From: Actinoplanes couchii
GTDB taxonomy: Bacteria > Actinomycetota > Actinomycetes > Mycobacteriales > Micromonosporaceae
DNA: 64,000 nucleotides
Assembly (NCBI RefSeq): GCF_016862075.1
Contig: NZ_BOMG01000060.1
Span: 25,081 to 89,080 of the forward strand
Reading direction: 5' to 3'
The translations under genes and the position numbers were made by a program. The notes beneath the pieces were generated by a model. It had not been told where the DNA came from. It ran no database searches and saw only the letters and a list, made by a program, of their open reading frames with translations. Of the stretch, positions 15,899 to 22,871 are shown in pieces; within the stretch, counting starts at the first letter, position 1; every line of letters begins with the position of its first letter.

Positions 15899-16200
15899 TC
15901 AATGCCGGGCGGGAGGTTCGAGCCGTGGATCGCGGCGCAGCGCGTTGACGATCTCCACGGTCTCGAACGGTTGCAGCCGACCCGGTAGGCGCAGCATCGC
16001 CGTGACCAGTTCGGCGCTTCGTTGTCCCGGGGCGCCGAACTGGGAGGGCCCCGGGCAGGCCCGTGGCGCTGATCATGCTGGCCATGAAGTTGATGGCGGC
16101 CGGGGGCCTTACTGCAGGTCGTCGACGACAATCACCAGCGGATGCCGTGGGCTGCCATCGCTCCTCAGGACCGTAGGGCGCATCGTCGACTGCGGCGTAG
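15899..16200 (-). pseudogene. unidentified gene remnant with frameshift and stops
   Basis: The 455-nt gap 15769-16223 has no intact gene. On the minus strand, protein-like segments appear in different frames. A C-terminal piece running to a TGA at 15899-15901 (about 50 codons, with AELVTAMLRLPGRLQP and VEIVNALRRDPRLEP) is in one frame. A piece MASMISATGLPGALP just upstream is in another. A segment ending HPLVIVVDDLQ is followed by TAA near 16110. These look like the decayed end of one or two genes, but I cannot name the family. The rest of the gap shows no repeat or RNA structure I can support. Confidence 0.35.
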
Positions 16201-16223
16201 CGTCGTCGGGGCTGGAAGAGGAA

Positions 16224-16898
16224 TCACGGTAGGTCGCCGACCTGGGCGCGTAGACCGTCCAGGATCAGGTCCAGGCCGGTCAGGAACTGGTCGCGGTCGT
16301 CGTGGTGGCCCAGGTCCTCGGCGATGCGGGTGACGAACGGGAAGGTCTCCGGGTCGAGGGCCGCCCACTGCTGTGCCTCGTGCCGGAGCATGTCGTCGCG
16401 GGTGCTGTCGGGGCCGGCCGCGACCGCGCGGCCGGCATCCTGGGCAGTGACGCTGGTCAGGTAGATGAAGATCGCCGTGGCCACCGCGAAACGTCGGCGC
16501 ACCGGCAGCCGGGTCTCGGCGATCATGCCGCCGATCCGCTCCAGGAGCCGCATGGTGTGCGGCATGGTGTGCACCGCCACGACGTGCGGCGCGGCCCAGG
16601 TGTGCTGGTCCAGGGTGTCGTAGACGGACAGCGCGAGCGCCCGGATCCGCGCCTCCGGGCTGGTGCCCGGCTCTGGGCTCAGCCTTTCCAGCGCGGTGCC
16701 GATCACCTGGTCGGTGGCCATAGTCACCAGCTCGTCCTTGTTCGCCACGTGCCAGTAGACCGCGCCGGCGCCGGTCTGCAGGCGCTCCGTCAGCAGTTTG
16801 AAGGTCAGGCCGCGGGATCCGTGCTCGTCGAGCAGGTCGACGGCGGCGTTCACGACAACGTCCCGGGAGAGGCGGCCCCGGTTCCTGGCTGGTGGCAT
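16224..16898 (-). CDS. TetR-family repressor of the adjacent MFS efflux gene
   Basis: A 224-residue TetR-family protein. The DNA-binding domain (about 5-55) includes VVVNAAVDLLDEHGSRGLTF, a recognition helix at GAGAVYWHV and NKDELV. The long C-terminal ligand domain resembles TetR_C-type repressors. The ATG at 16898 (MPPARNRG) is preferred over the one at 16919, because the latter would overlap the operator and homologues start near the basic stretch. It diverges from an MFS pump gene; two identical-type palindromes between them are obvious operators. It probably represses the pump and itself until a toxic ligand binds. Confidence 0.88.
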   Translation of the reverse strand: MPPARNRGRLSRDVVVNAAVDLLDEHGSRGLTFKLLTERLQTGAGAVYWHVANKDELVTMATDQVIGTALERLSPEPGTSPEARIRALALSVYDTLDQHTWAAPHVVAVHTMPHTMRLLERIGGMIAETRLPVRRRFAVATAIFIYLTSVTAQDAGRAVAAGPDSTRDDMLRHEAQQWAALDPETFPFVTRIAEDLGHHDDRDQFLTGLDLILDGLRAQVGDLP

Positions 16899-16918
16899 GA
16901 CCTCATCTTGACACGTCA

Positions 16919-16962
16919 TGGAACGTCATTCCATACTTGCCGAGCAATGGAACGGCATTCCA
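16919..16962. promoter_or_regulatory. twin TetR operators
   Basis: Two 15-bp palindromes, TGGAACGTCATTCCA (16919-16933) and TGGAACGGCATTCCA (16948-16962), sit 29 bp apart between the divergent repressor and pump genes. Both have TGGAA-N5-TTCCA arms. The spacing is close to three helical turns, so two dimers could bind the same face. Confidence 0.8.
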
Positions 16963-16975
16963 GAAGGGGGCAGTG

Positions 16976-18445
16976 ATGAGGGTCGGCGTACTGGAGGGCG
17001 TGCGGGACAAGCCGCACGCGACCTCCCTCCGGGCCGTCTGGCCCGCGATCCTCGGTCTGTCGGTCGTCTTCCTGGTGGAGATGCTCGACAACTCCGTGCT
17101 CAACGTGGCCCTGCCGACCATCGCGCGGGAGCTGCACGCCTCCACGACGGCCCTGCAGTGGATCACTTCGGGCTATTCGTTGCTGTTCGGCGGCCTGATG
17201 GTCGCGTTCGGCGCAATAGCCGACCGGTACGGCACCCGCAAGATCATGCTGATCGGGCTGACCCTGTTCGCGCTGGCCAACTTCGCGGTGCTGTTCGTCA
17301 GCACCCCCGGCCAGCTGATCGCCGTCCGGGCCGCGATCGGGGTCACCGCCGCGATGACCGCGCCCGGCACCATGGCGCTCTGCTTCCGCCTGTTCGACCA
17401 GGAGAACCTGCTGATGCGGGCCACCTCGCTGATCGCCACCGTCGGGTTGACCGGCATGGCGATCGGCCCGACCGTCGGTGGCCTGGTCCTGCAGATCGCG
17501 CCCTGGCAGACCCTGCTCGTGATGAACGTGCCGATCGCCCTGCTGGCCATCGGCTGCATCCGCTTCGGCATCCCCGCCGACGACCCGGCCAAGCGCAACC
17601 GCTCACCGCTGGACCTGCCCGGTGCCCTGCTCGGCACCGCCACGATCATCCTCGCCCTGTGGACCTCCACCCTCGCCGTCGAGGACGGCTGGGCCAGTGT
17701 CACCCCCTGGGCGGCCGGCCTCGGCGCGGTGCTCGCCGCCGTCGCGTTCGTCGTCCGGGAGCGCCGCACCGCCCACCCGATGTTCGACTTCGCTCTGCTC
17801 AAGCGGCCGGCCGTGTCCGCCAGCCTCGCCTACGAGGCGGCGCTCGGCCTCGGCATGGCCGTCATCGGCTTCACCGTCACCCTGCAACTGCAGCTCGTCT
17901 GGGGCTGGTCCCCGGCGCAGGCCGCCCTCGGCAACCTTCCGCAGGTCGTCGTGTTGCTCGCGGTCGGGCCGTTCGTCGAGAAGTTCGTCGACCGGCTCGG
18001 CACCCACCGGGCCGCGATCGCCGGAGCCACGTCGTTCCTGGCCGGGCTGCTGATCTACGGCCTTCTCGGCCACCTGGGTTATGTGTGGATCGCGGTCGCC
18101 CTCGCGCTGACCGCGGCCGGCATGCGCGTCGTCGCCACCATCGCCGGGGTCACCGTGATGCGCGGTCTGCCCGAGGACCAGACCACCATCGGCGCGGCGA
18201 TGAGCGACACCAGCCAGGAGGTCGCCTCCAGCGTCGGCATGGCCGTCACCGGCACGATCGTCGCCGCGGCCCTGGGCGGTTCGCTGATCGCGGTGGGTGC
18301 CACCGCAGGAGCCGCGCACACCTTCGAGCACGCGGTGACCACGGCGACGCTCGCGCTGACCGCTCTCTGCGCGGCGCTGATCGTGTGGGCCGCCCGCCGA
18401 GGATCCCTGGGCCAGACGCCGGACCCCGTGACAACGGACCAGTGA
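16976..18445 (+). CDS. MFS drug efflux transporter (DHA2 type)
   Basis: A 489-residue, highly hydrophobic protein with about 14 predicted membrane segments, the length and pattern of DHA2 (EmrB/LfrA-like) proton antiporters. Motif features include DNSVLNVALPTIA in TM1, the motif A loop GAIADRYGTRK between TM2 and TM3, and GLTGMAIGPTVGG in the TM5 region. The ATG at 16976 is preceded by GAAGGGGG, whereas an earlier in-frame ATG (16937) lies between the operators and lacks a ribosome site. It is controlled by the divergent TetR gene. The likely role is export of a hydrophobic or cationic toxic compound. Confidence 0.9.
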   Translation: MRVGVLEGVRDKPHATSLRAVWPAILGLSVVFLVEMLDNSVLNVALPTIARELHASTTALQWITSGYSLLFGGLMVAFGAIADRYGTRKIMLIGLTLFALANFAVLFVSTPGQLIAVRAAIGVTAAMTAPGTMALCFRLFDQENLLMRATSLIATVGLTGMAIGPTVGGLVLQIAPWQTLLVMNVPIALLAIGCIRFGIPADDPAKRNRSPLDLPGALLGTATIILALWTSTLAVEDGWASVTPWAAGLGAVLAAVAFVVRERRTAHPMFDFALLKRPAVSASLAYEAALGLGMAVIGFTVTLQLQLVWGWSPAQAALGNLPQVVVLLAVGPFVEKFVDRLGTHRAAIAGATSFLAGLLIYGLLGHLGYVWIAVALALTAAGMRVVATIAGVTVMRGLPEDQTTIGAAMSDTSQEVASSVGMAVTGTIVAAALGGSLIAVGATAGAAHTFEHAVTTATLALTALCAALIVWAARRGSLGQTPDPVTTDQ

Positions 18446-18640
18446 CCAGCAGCCCGGGACATCAGATCCAGTGAAATGGGGTCGGTGGCAGCAGCCCGGG
18501 ACATCAGGTCAGTGGCATGGGGCCGGCAGCAGCCCAGGGCATGAGGTCCAGTGGCATGGGGTCGGTGGCAGAAAGCCGGGACGTCAGGTTCAGTGCCTTG
18601 AAACCTGTGGCAGCAGGCCGGGGCGTCAGCTCATGGGCAA
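18446..18640. repeat. about 41-bp imperfect tandem repeat, about 5 units, intergenic
   Basis: Variants of AGCAGCCCGGGACATCAG recur near 18448, 18490, 18528, 18569 and 18611 (steps 38-43 bp), each followed by a GTGGCATGGGGTCGGT-like segment. The steps are not multiples of three and stops are frequent, so it is non-coding. The array fills most of the gap after the MFS gene. The rest of the gap, to about 18826, holds only the upstream part of a weak open frame. Confidence 0.8.
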
Positions 18641-18826
18641 CAGGCAGGTGACATCGAGTCGGTGACATCGGATCGGAAGGTATCCCGGCCGGGCCGGAAC
18701 GAGGCGGCTGCGGGTGATCTCACAGCCGCCCCGCGGTGTCGGTGCAAGCCTTCAGGGCGGCGGAAGGCGGACGTCGGATTCTTCGGCGCTGATGGATACT
18801 TGGCCATTGTGGACCGAGAGGAGGGC

Positions 18827-18991
18827 ATGGTGATCTGGAGCGGCTGCGACGGCTGCCCCCGGGAATTCGAGGGGAGCCTGGCCATGCGCGGCCGCCCGCT
18901 GATCGGCTTCACCGGTCGATGGACTGCCACCGGCAGCCACCCGCTGACCGCGATCGTCGTCCCTGCACAACAGGAGGCCGAAGGCCTGTGA
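18827..18991 (+). CDS. small hypothetical protein coupled to the thioesterase gene
   Basis: A 54-residue open frame (MVIWSGCDGCPREFEG...) whose TGA overlaps the GTG start of the thioesterase gene (GTGA, 18988-18991), the arrangement of a coupled pair. The frame is open further upstream (GTG at 18809, ATG at 18662), so the true start is uncertain. It contains two closely spaced cysteines (CDGC) and no membrane segment. I do not recognise the family. It is not an MbtH-like protein, which would have been the usual small neighbour of such a thioesterase. Confidence 0.35.
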   Translation: MVIWSGCDGCPREFEGSLAMRGRPLIGFTGRWTATGSHPLTAIVVPAQQEAEGL

Positions 18992-19734
18992 CTGAGAAAC
19001 TGTGGTTCCGCCGGTTCTCGCTGGAGGGGCCCGTCGGGCGCCGGCTCGTGTGCTTTCCGCACGCCGGCGGGGCGGCCACCTACTTCGCTCCCGTCGCCCG
19101 CGCGCTCGTCCCGGACATCGACGTGCTCGCCGTACAGTACCCGGGCCGCCAGGACCGCTGGGGTGAGCCGTGCATCGACGACATCGGCACGCTGGCCGAC
19201 CGGATACACGCCATGATGACCGCCTGGGGCCCGCAGCCGCTGACCCTTTTCGGTCACAGTATGGGCGCCATTCTGGCCTACGAGGTGGCCCGCCGGCTCC
19301 GCGCCGAGCACCCGGACCAGCAGTTGCACGTCTTCGCGTCCGGCCGCCGTGCCCCGCACCGGCTGCGCTCGGAGACCGTGCACACCCGCGACGACGCCGG
19401 GATCATCGCCGAGATGCGGGCCCTCGGCGGCACCGACGCGGCCCTGCTGTCCAACCCCGAGGTCCTTGCGATGATCCTGCCCGCGCTGCGCAGTGACTAT
19501 CAAGCCATCGAGACATATCGCTGGGTGCCGGGTGGGCCGCCGCCGTGCCCGATCACCGTGCTCACCGGTGACCGCGACCCGCGCACCACCATTGAGGAGG
19601 CCCGCGACTGGGAGCGCCACTCCCGCGAGCCGTTCGACGTCCGCATCTTCCCGGGCGGCCACTTCTACCTGGCCGAGCAGGCGCCGGCCGTGCTCCAGGT
19701 GATCAAAACCCACTTCACTTCGGCCGTACGATGA
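18988..19734 (+). CDS. type II thioesterase (alpha/beta hydrolase)
   Basis: A 248-residue thioesterase of the GrsT/RifR type, which removes wrong or stalled acyl groups from carrier proteins of nonribosomal peptide or polyketide synthases. The LVCFPHAGG oxyanion region, nucleophile Ser91 in FGHSMGA, the GDRDPRTT acid region and the GGHFYL histidine are all present, in family order and spacing. The GTG at 18988 has AGGAGG 10 bp upstream. No synthase or carrier protein gene is in the window, so this is an orphan editing enzyme or a leftover of a cluster. Confidence 0.9.
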   Translation: MTEKLWFRRFSLEGPVGRRLVCFPHAGGAATYFAPVARALVPDIDVLAVQYPGRQDRWGEPCIDDIGTLADRIHAMMTAWGPQPLTLFGHSMGAILAYEVARRLRAEHPDQQLHVFASGRRAPHRLRSETVHTRDDAGIIAEMRALGGTDAALLSNPEVLAMILPALRSDYQAIETYRWVPGGPPPCPITVLTGDRDPRTTIEEARDWERHSREPFDVRIFPGGHFYLAEQAPAVLQVIKTHFTSAVR

Positions 19735-19762
19735 ACGATCCGCTGCCGGGGGAGTGACGCGA

Positions 19763-19852
19763 CCGGGCCGCCGGCAGCGACCGGGCCGCTGCCAGTGGCC
19801 GGGCCGCTGCCAGTGGCCGGGCCGCCGGCAGTGGCCGGGCCGTCAGCGACGA
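19763..19852. repeat. 18-bp tandem repeat, 5 units, intergenic
   Basis: Five 18-bp units of the type CCGGGCCGCTGCCAGTGG follow the thioesterase gene; units two and three are identical. Confidence 0.88.
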
Positions 19853-19992
19853 CCCCGCTTGCTCAGGAGAGTGGCGCCTTCATCCGGCCGCTGACCTTCT
19901 GATCACCTAAGCACTGCGGGCGGCGGCGCCCTGGTTGGGGGTGGAGCCGGGCTGACGGGAGGACGGCCCTCGTGGCGGTTGGGGGCCGCCTT

Positions 19993-20190
19993 GGTGCAGG
20001 ACGGTGAGGGCGGTAGGTGCGACGCCTTGGTGCAGGACGGTGGGGCGGTAGGTGCGACGCCTCGGTGCGGGACGGTGGGGGCGGTAGGTGCGACGCCTTG
20101 GTGCGGGACGGTGGGGCGGTAGGTGCGACGCCTTGGTGCAGGACGGTGGGGGCGGTAGGTGCGACGCCTCGGTGCAGGGTGGTGGGGCGG
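19993..20190. repeat. alternating 36/35-bp tandem repeat, 5.5 units, intergenic
   Basis: Units 19993-20028, 20029-20063, 20064-20099, 20100-20134 and 20135-20170, plus a partial sixth, read GGTGCAGGACGGTGGGGGCG... The 35-bp units lack one G in the G run, so lengths alternate 36, 35, 36, 35, 36. The changing phase rules out a conserved reading frame. There are no unique spacers, so it is not a CRISPR array. This and the 18-bp array account for most of the 517-bp gap 19735-20251; I see no gene there. Confidence 0.9.
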
Positions 20191-20251
20191 CGTGTGGCTG
20201 CTTCGGACGTACCACGGCGGAGGGTTGATCGTGGGGTGCCAAGCTGTTGGC

Positions 20252-20797
20252 ATGGAGTTTTTGTGTTATCACCGCGACCGGCCCGGGTCGCTGGGGCTGC
20301 GGCACGAACTGCTTGAGGAACACTGGTCGTACATGGATCGGTTTGCCGCTGAAATGATCGCCCGCGGTCCTACTTTTGATGGTGAACGGCTTACCGGCAG
20401 CCTGCACATCGTGGACCTGCCTGATTCGGCCGCGGCTCGCGCGTTTGCCTTCGACGAGCCTGGTTATCAGGCCGGCGCCTACCGTGACGTGCTGATCCGG
20501 CGGTAGCGCAACCTGCTGGGCCGCACCATGTGGGAGTTCCCTAGCGGGCGCGCTGACGGCGGCCACTATCTGGTGCTGGGTCTCGGGATTGCCGGCACCT
20601 CGGCTGACCTCACTCCTCCCGAGAACCGGGACGAACTGATCGCTTTCGGTCCGCTGCTGTCCGATGACGGCACGAAGTGGCTGGGCACGGCTCTGCTGGT
20701 TCGTGCTCCCGGATCGGAGGCCGCCCGCGACCTGTTGACCCGGGATAGTTACGCCGACATCGAGGTGCACGAATGGCGGTTCGGTGGCCGTCGATAG
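20252..20797 (+). pseudogene. YCII-domain protein interrupted by an in-frame amber codon
   Basis: The frame starting MEFLCYHRDRPGS at 20252 runs to TAG at 20504-20506. It continues in the same frame with RNLLGRTMWEFP... to 20797. The two pieces, 84 and 97 codons, look like consecutive halves of one roughly 180-residue protein, with YCII-like segments in both (GSLHIVDLPDSAAARAFAFDEPGY and LLVRAPGSEAARDLLTRDSYADIEVHEW). The stop stands where a Trp (TGG) would fit between two Arg, that is a single G-to-A change. Options are a recent nonsense mutation, a sequencing error, two separate products (ATG at 20528) or readthrough. The function of this family is not established. Confidence 0.7.
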
Positions 20798-20799
20798 GG

Positions 20800-22647
20800 T
20801 CAGGTCGCTGGGTGGCTGGTGAAGGCGGCCCGCCCGCTGGTCCGGCTGCGCAGGACGTTGTCGAAGTCGAGCAGGGCGGCCATCGGGACAACTGCGGTGA
20901 CCTGCCGTTCGGACAGGGCGGTCACCTCGCCGCCGCGTTCGGCCAGGTCGACGACGATCCCGCCGATTTCTTCGGCTGGCGCGATCACGGTGATCTCCAG
21001 AGCCGAAGCAGCCGAAGGGGTCGTGACAGCCGAAGCAGCCGAAGCAGCCGAAGCAGCCGAGGGAGTCGTGACAGCTGAAGCAGCCGAAGCAGCCGAAGCA
21101 GCCGAGGGAGTCGTGACAGCTGAAGCAACCGAAGCAGCCGAGGGAGTTGTGGCAGTCGACGCAGTCGAGGGAGCCGAAGGAGTCGAGGCAGCCAGGGCAG
21201 TCGAGGCAGTGAAAGCGGTCGAGGCAGTGGAAGCCCCCCGGTGGTGGTGATCGCGGCCCTGTTCACCGAGGCGAGCCGAGGGGGTCGAGGCAGTGGAAGG
21301 AGTTGGGGGAGCCGGCGGATTCGGGGGAGTCGGGGGAGCTGACGGAGCTGGGGGTATCACCCGGAGCCGGCCTGTCCACGCGCGCAGTCCGCCGACGGCT
21401 GCGCGGACCTGCCACGGATCGATTCCGGACAGTACCGACCAGCCGGTTGCCGGGTCGACACCGCCGGTCAGGTCCGGATCGTCGGCCAGCAGCGTGGCGA
21501 GTGCCGCTGCGAGCCGAGCCTCGTCGGCGTCGTCACGGGCCTCGAACGGGATACGCACAGTCACCGGCCGTCCGGATCGAGGCGTCTCCCGCACCCCGGC
21601 CAGGCCGACGACGTCACCCGCCTCCGCCCGGTTCAGCTCGGCGTATCCGCGCGGCCCCAACCGCAGGACCGGCCCGGCCAGGGTGCCCTGCTCCACACGT
21701 ACCCAAGTGACATCGTCCTTGACCTTGAAAACCGTCGTCGCGAGAGCCGCCTCCGGATCGCCGGCCGGCGGCGGCAGGAACTCGACCACGGCGTCCAGCA
21801 GCGCGCCGACGCCCTGTCCGGGCCAGGTCGAGCCACCGACCCCCTGTCCGGGCCAGGCCGAGCCACCGACCCCCTGTCCGGGCCGGGGCGAGCCACCGAC
21901 CCTCCGCCCGGGCCGGGGCGAGCCACCGACCCCCTGTCCGGGCCAGGTCGAGCCACCGAGCACCACAACTCCCGCGCAGGTAAGCGTGACCTCGCGCAAC
22001 GCCGCCCGTAGCGTCTTCTCGGTGACGTCGCCGAACTCCTCCAGCGCCCCGAGGTGGATCTCGGCGACCTGCTCCTCCAGCAGCCGTCGCGCGGCCAGCG
22101 ACTCGGGGTCGTCGGCGGTGTCGTCCCGCACCACCCCGCCGTCCCAGCTGTGCCGCCGCATGGTGACCAGATCGACGAGCCCCACCAGATGCCCGTCCCG
22201 CAGGACCGGCCGTTGCACGACGAGAGGTGCCACCCCGAGCCGTTCCCGGATACCGTCGGTGACCGCGCCGAGGTCCGTCCCGCCCCGCCCGATCCCGTCG
22301 ACGAAGACCAGGCAAGGCATTGCCGCGGTACGCCAGAGCAACTCCTCGTGACACGTCACCGACTCCCGCCCGAGCACGAGAACAGCCCCGTCGACGACCC
22401 GCAGAGCGCGTTCGGTGCCCCCGGGTGACCGCAGATCGACATCGACGCGCACAAGATCGATCCGTTCCCCGGCATGTTCGAAACTGACGGCCGCGCCGAA
22501 GTGGGTGATGCCCGGATCCTCGTCGGCCGGCTCACCCGGAAAGGGCTCCCCGGAACACTCCCGCACCGGCTGCAGAGTCCCGTTCACCCGGAGGATCCGG
22601 TCCACGACGGCAGTCTCACCGGCGCTGAGAATCCCGAGACACCGCAT
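20800..22647 (-). CDS. EF-G/TetM-like protein with degenerate GTPase motifs and repeat insertions
   Basis: A 615-residue protein with the domain order of translation factor GTPases but degraded motifs. The P-loop position reads GILSAGETAVVDRIL instead of GHVDAGKTT. GITHFGAA matches the RGITI.AA switch I. VDLRSPGG replaces DTPGH, and VFVDGIGRGG replaces NKIDR. Domain II (AEAGDVVGLAGVRET) and a domain III-like part (DDPDL...GWSVLSGIDPWQV) follow. Domain IV is replaced by a Ser/Ala/Thr/Pro region of more than 100 residues (about 434-550). The last 65 residues match EF-G domain V (EEIGGIVVDLAERGG...RSRTSGRAAF). It also holds five 10-residue GGSTWPGQGV-type repeats (230-279). It probably cannot hydrolyse GTP. 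Ribosome binding, or decay of a ribosome-protection protein, are the main options. Confidence 0.75.
   Translation of the reverse strand: MRCLGILSAGETAVVDRILRVNGTLQPVRECSGEPFPGEPADEDPGITHFGAAVSFEHAGERIDLVRVDVDLRSPGGTERALRVVDGAVLVLGRESVTCHEELLWRTAAMPCLVFVDGIGRGGTDLGAVTDGIRERLGVAPLVVQRPVLRDGHLVGLVDLVTMRRHSWDGGVVRDDTADDPESLAARRLLEEQVAEIHLGALEEFGDVTEKTLRAALREVTLTCAGVVVLGGSTWPGQGVGGSPRPGRRVGGSPRPGQGVGGSAWPGQGVGGSTWPGQGVGALLDAVVEFLPPPAGDPEAALATTVFKVKDDVTWVRVEQGTLAGPVLRLGPRGYAELNRAEAGDVVGLAGVRETPRSGRPVTVRIPFEARDDADEARLAAALATLLADDPDLTGGVDPATGWSVLSGIDPWQVRAAVGGLRAWTGRLRVIPPAPSAPPTPPNPPAPPTPSTASTPSARLGEQGRDHHHRGASTASTAFTASTALAASTPSAPSTASTATTPSAASVASAVTTPSAASAASAASAVTTPSAASAASAASAVTTPSAASALEITVIAPAEEIGGIVVDLAERGGEVTALSERQVTAVVPMAALLDFDNVLRSRTSGRAAFTSHPAT
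20996..21240. repeat. Ala/Ser/Thr/Val-encoding minisatellite inside the EF-G-like gene
   Basis: Units built from GCAGCCGAA and GAGGGAGTCGTGACAGC repeat with higher-order periods of about 48 bp. They encode TTPSAASAASAASAV-like blocks where domain IV of EF-G would be expected. Confidence 0.85.
21811..21960. repeat. 30-bp tandem repeat, exactly 5 units, in the EF-G-like gene
   Basis: Five 30-bp units (21811-21840 through 21931-21960) each contain CCGGGCC and CGAGCCACCGA and encode 10 residues. The length is an exact multiple of three, so the frame is kept. Confidence 0.93.
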
Positions 22648-22871
22648 GCCGCCCCCTTGATCGACTCCGGCGAGCCTAGCCCCGGTCAGGAACCGGTGGC
22701 CCCGGTGTCGTAGGTCCGGTGTGTCCCGGCCCGTGCGCGGTCGCCGACCCGGTCCGGGACACCGGCGTGGTGGCGGAGGCCGGCCCGTGGGTTCCGGGAG
22801 ATTCTGTGACGGCCCCGTGAAGGAACCGGCCACCGTCGACCGTCGCCGATAGGATCCGGCTCTCTGTCGAT

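Noticed and set aside
18662..18826. Upstream extension of the small open frame before the thioesterase gene
   Set aside because: Its composition is not protein-like and it is adjacent to the intergenic repeat; no ribosome site at 18662.
18827..18991. MbtH-like protein
   Set aside because: MbtH proteins have an NxExQxSLWP motif and three conserved Trp; none is present.
19993..20190. Direct repeats of CRISPR-like length (35-36 bp)
   Set aside because: Units are contiguous with no unique spacers and no cas genes nearby; it is a minisatellite.
19903..20770. Minus-strand frames with CTKASHLPP-type repeats
   Set aside because: The repeat units change phase (35/36 bp) and the frame is a shadow of the array and the YCII gene.
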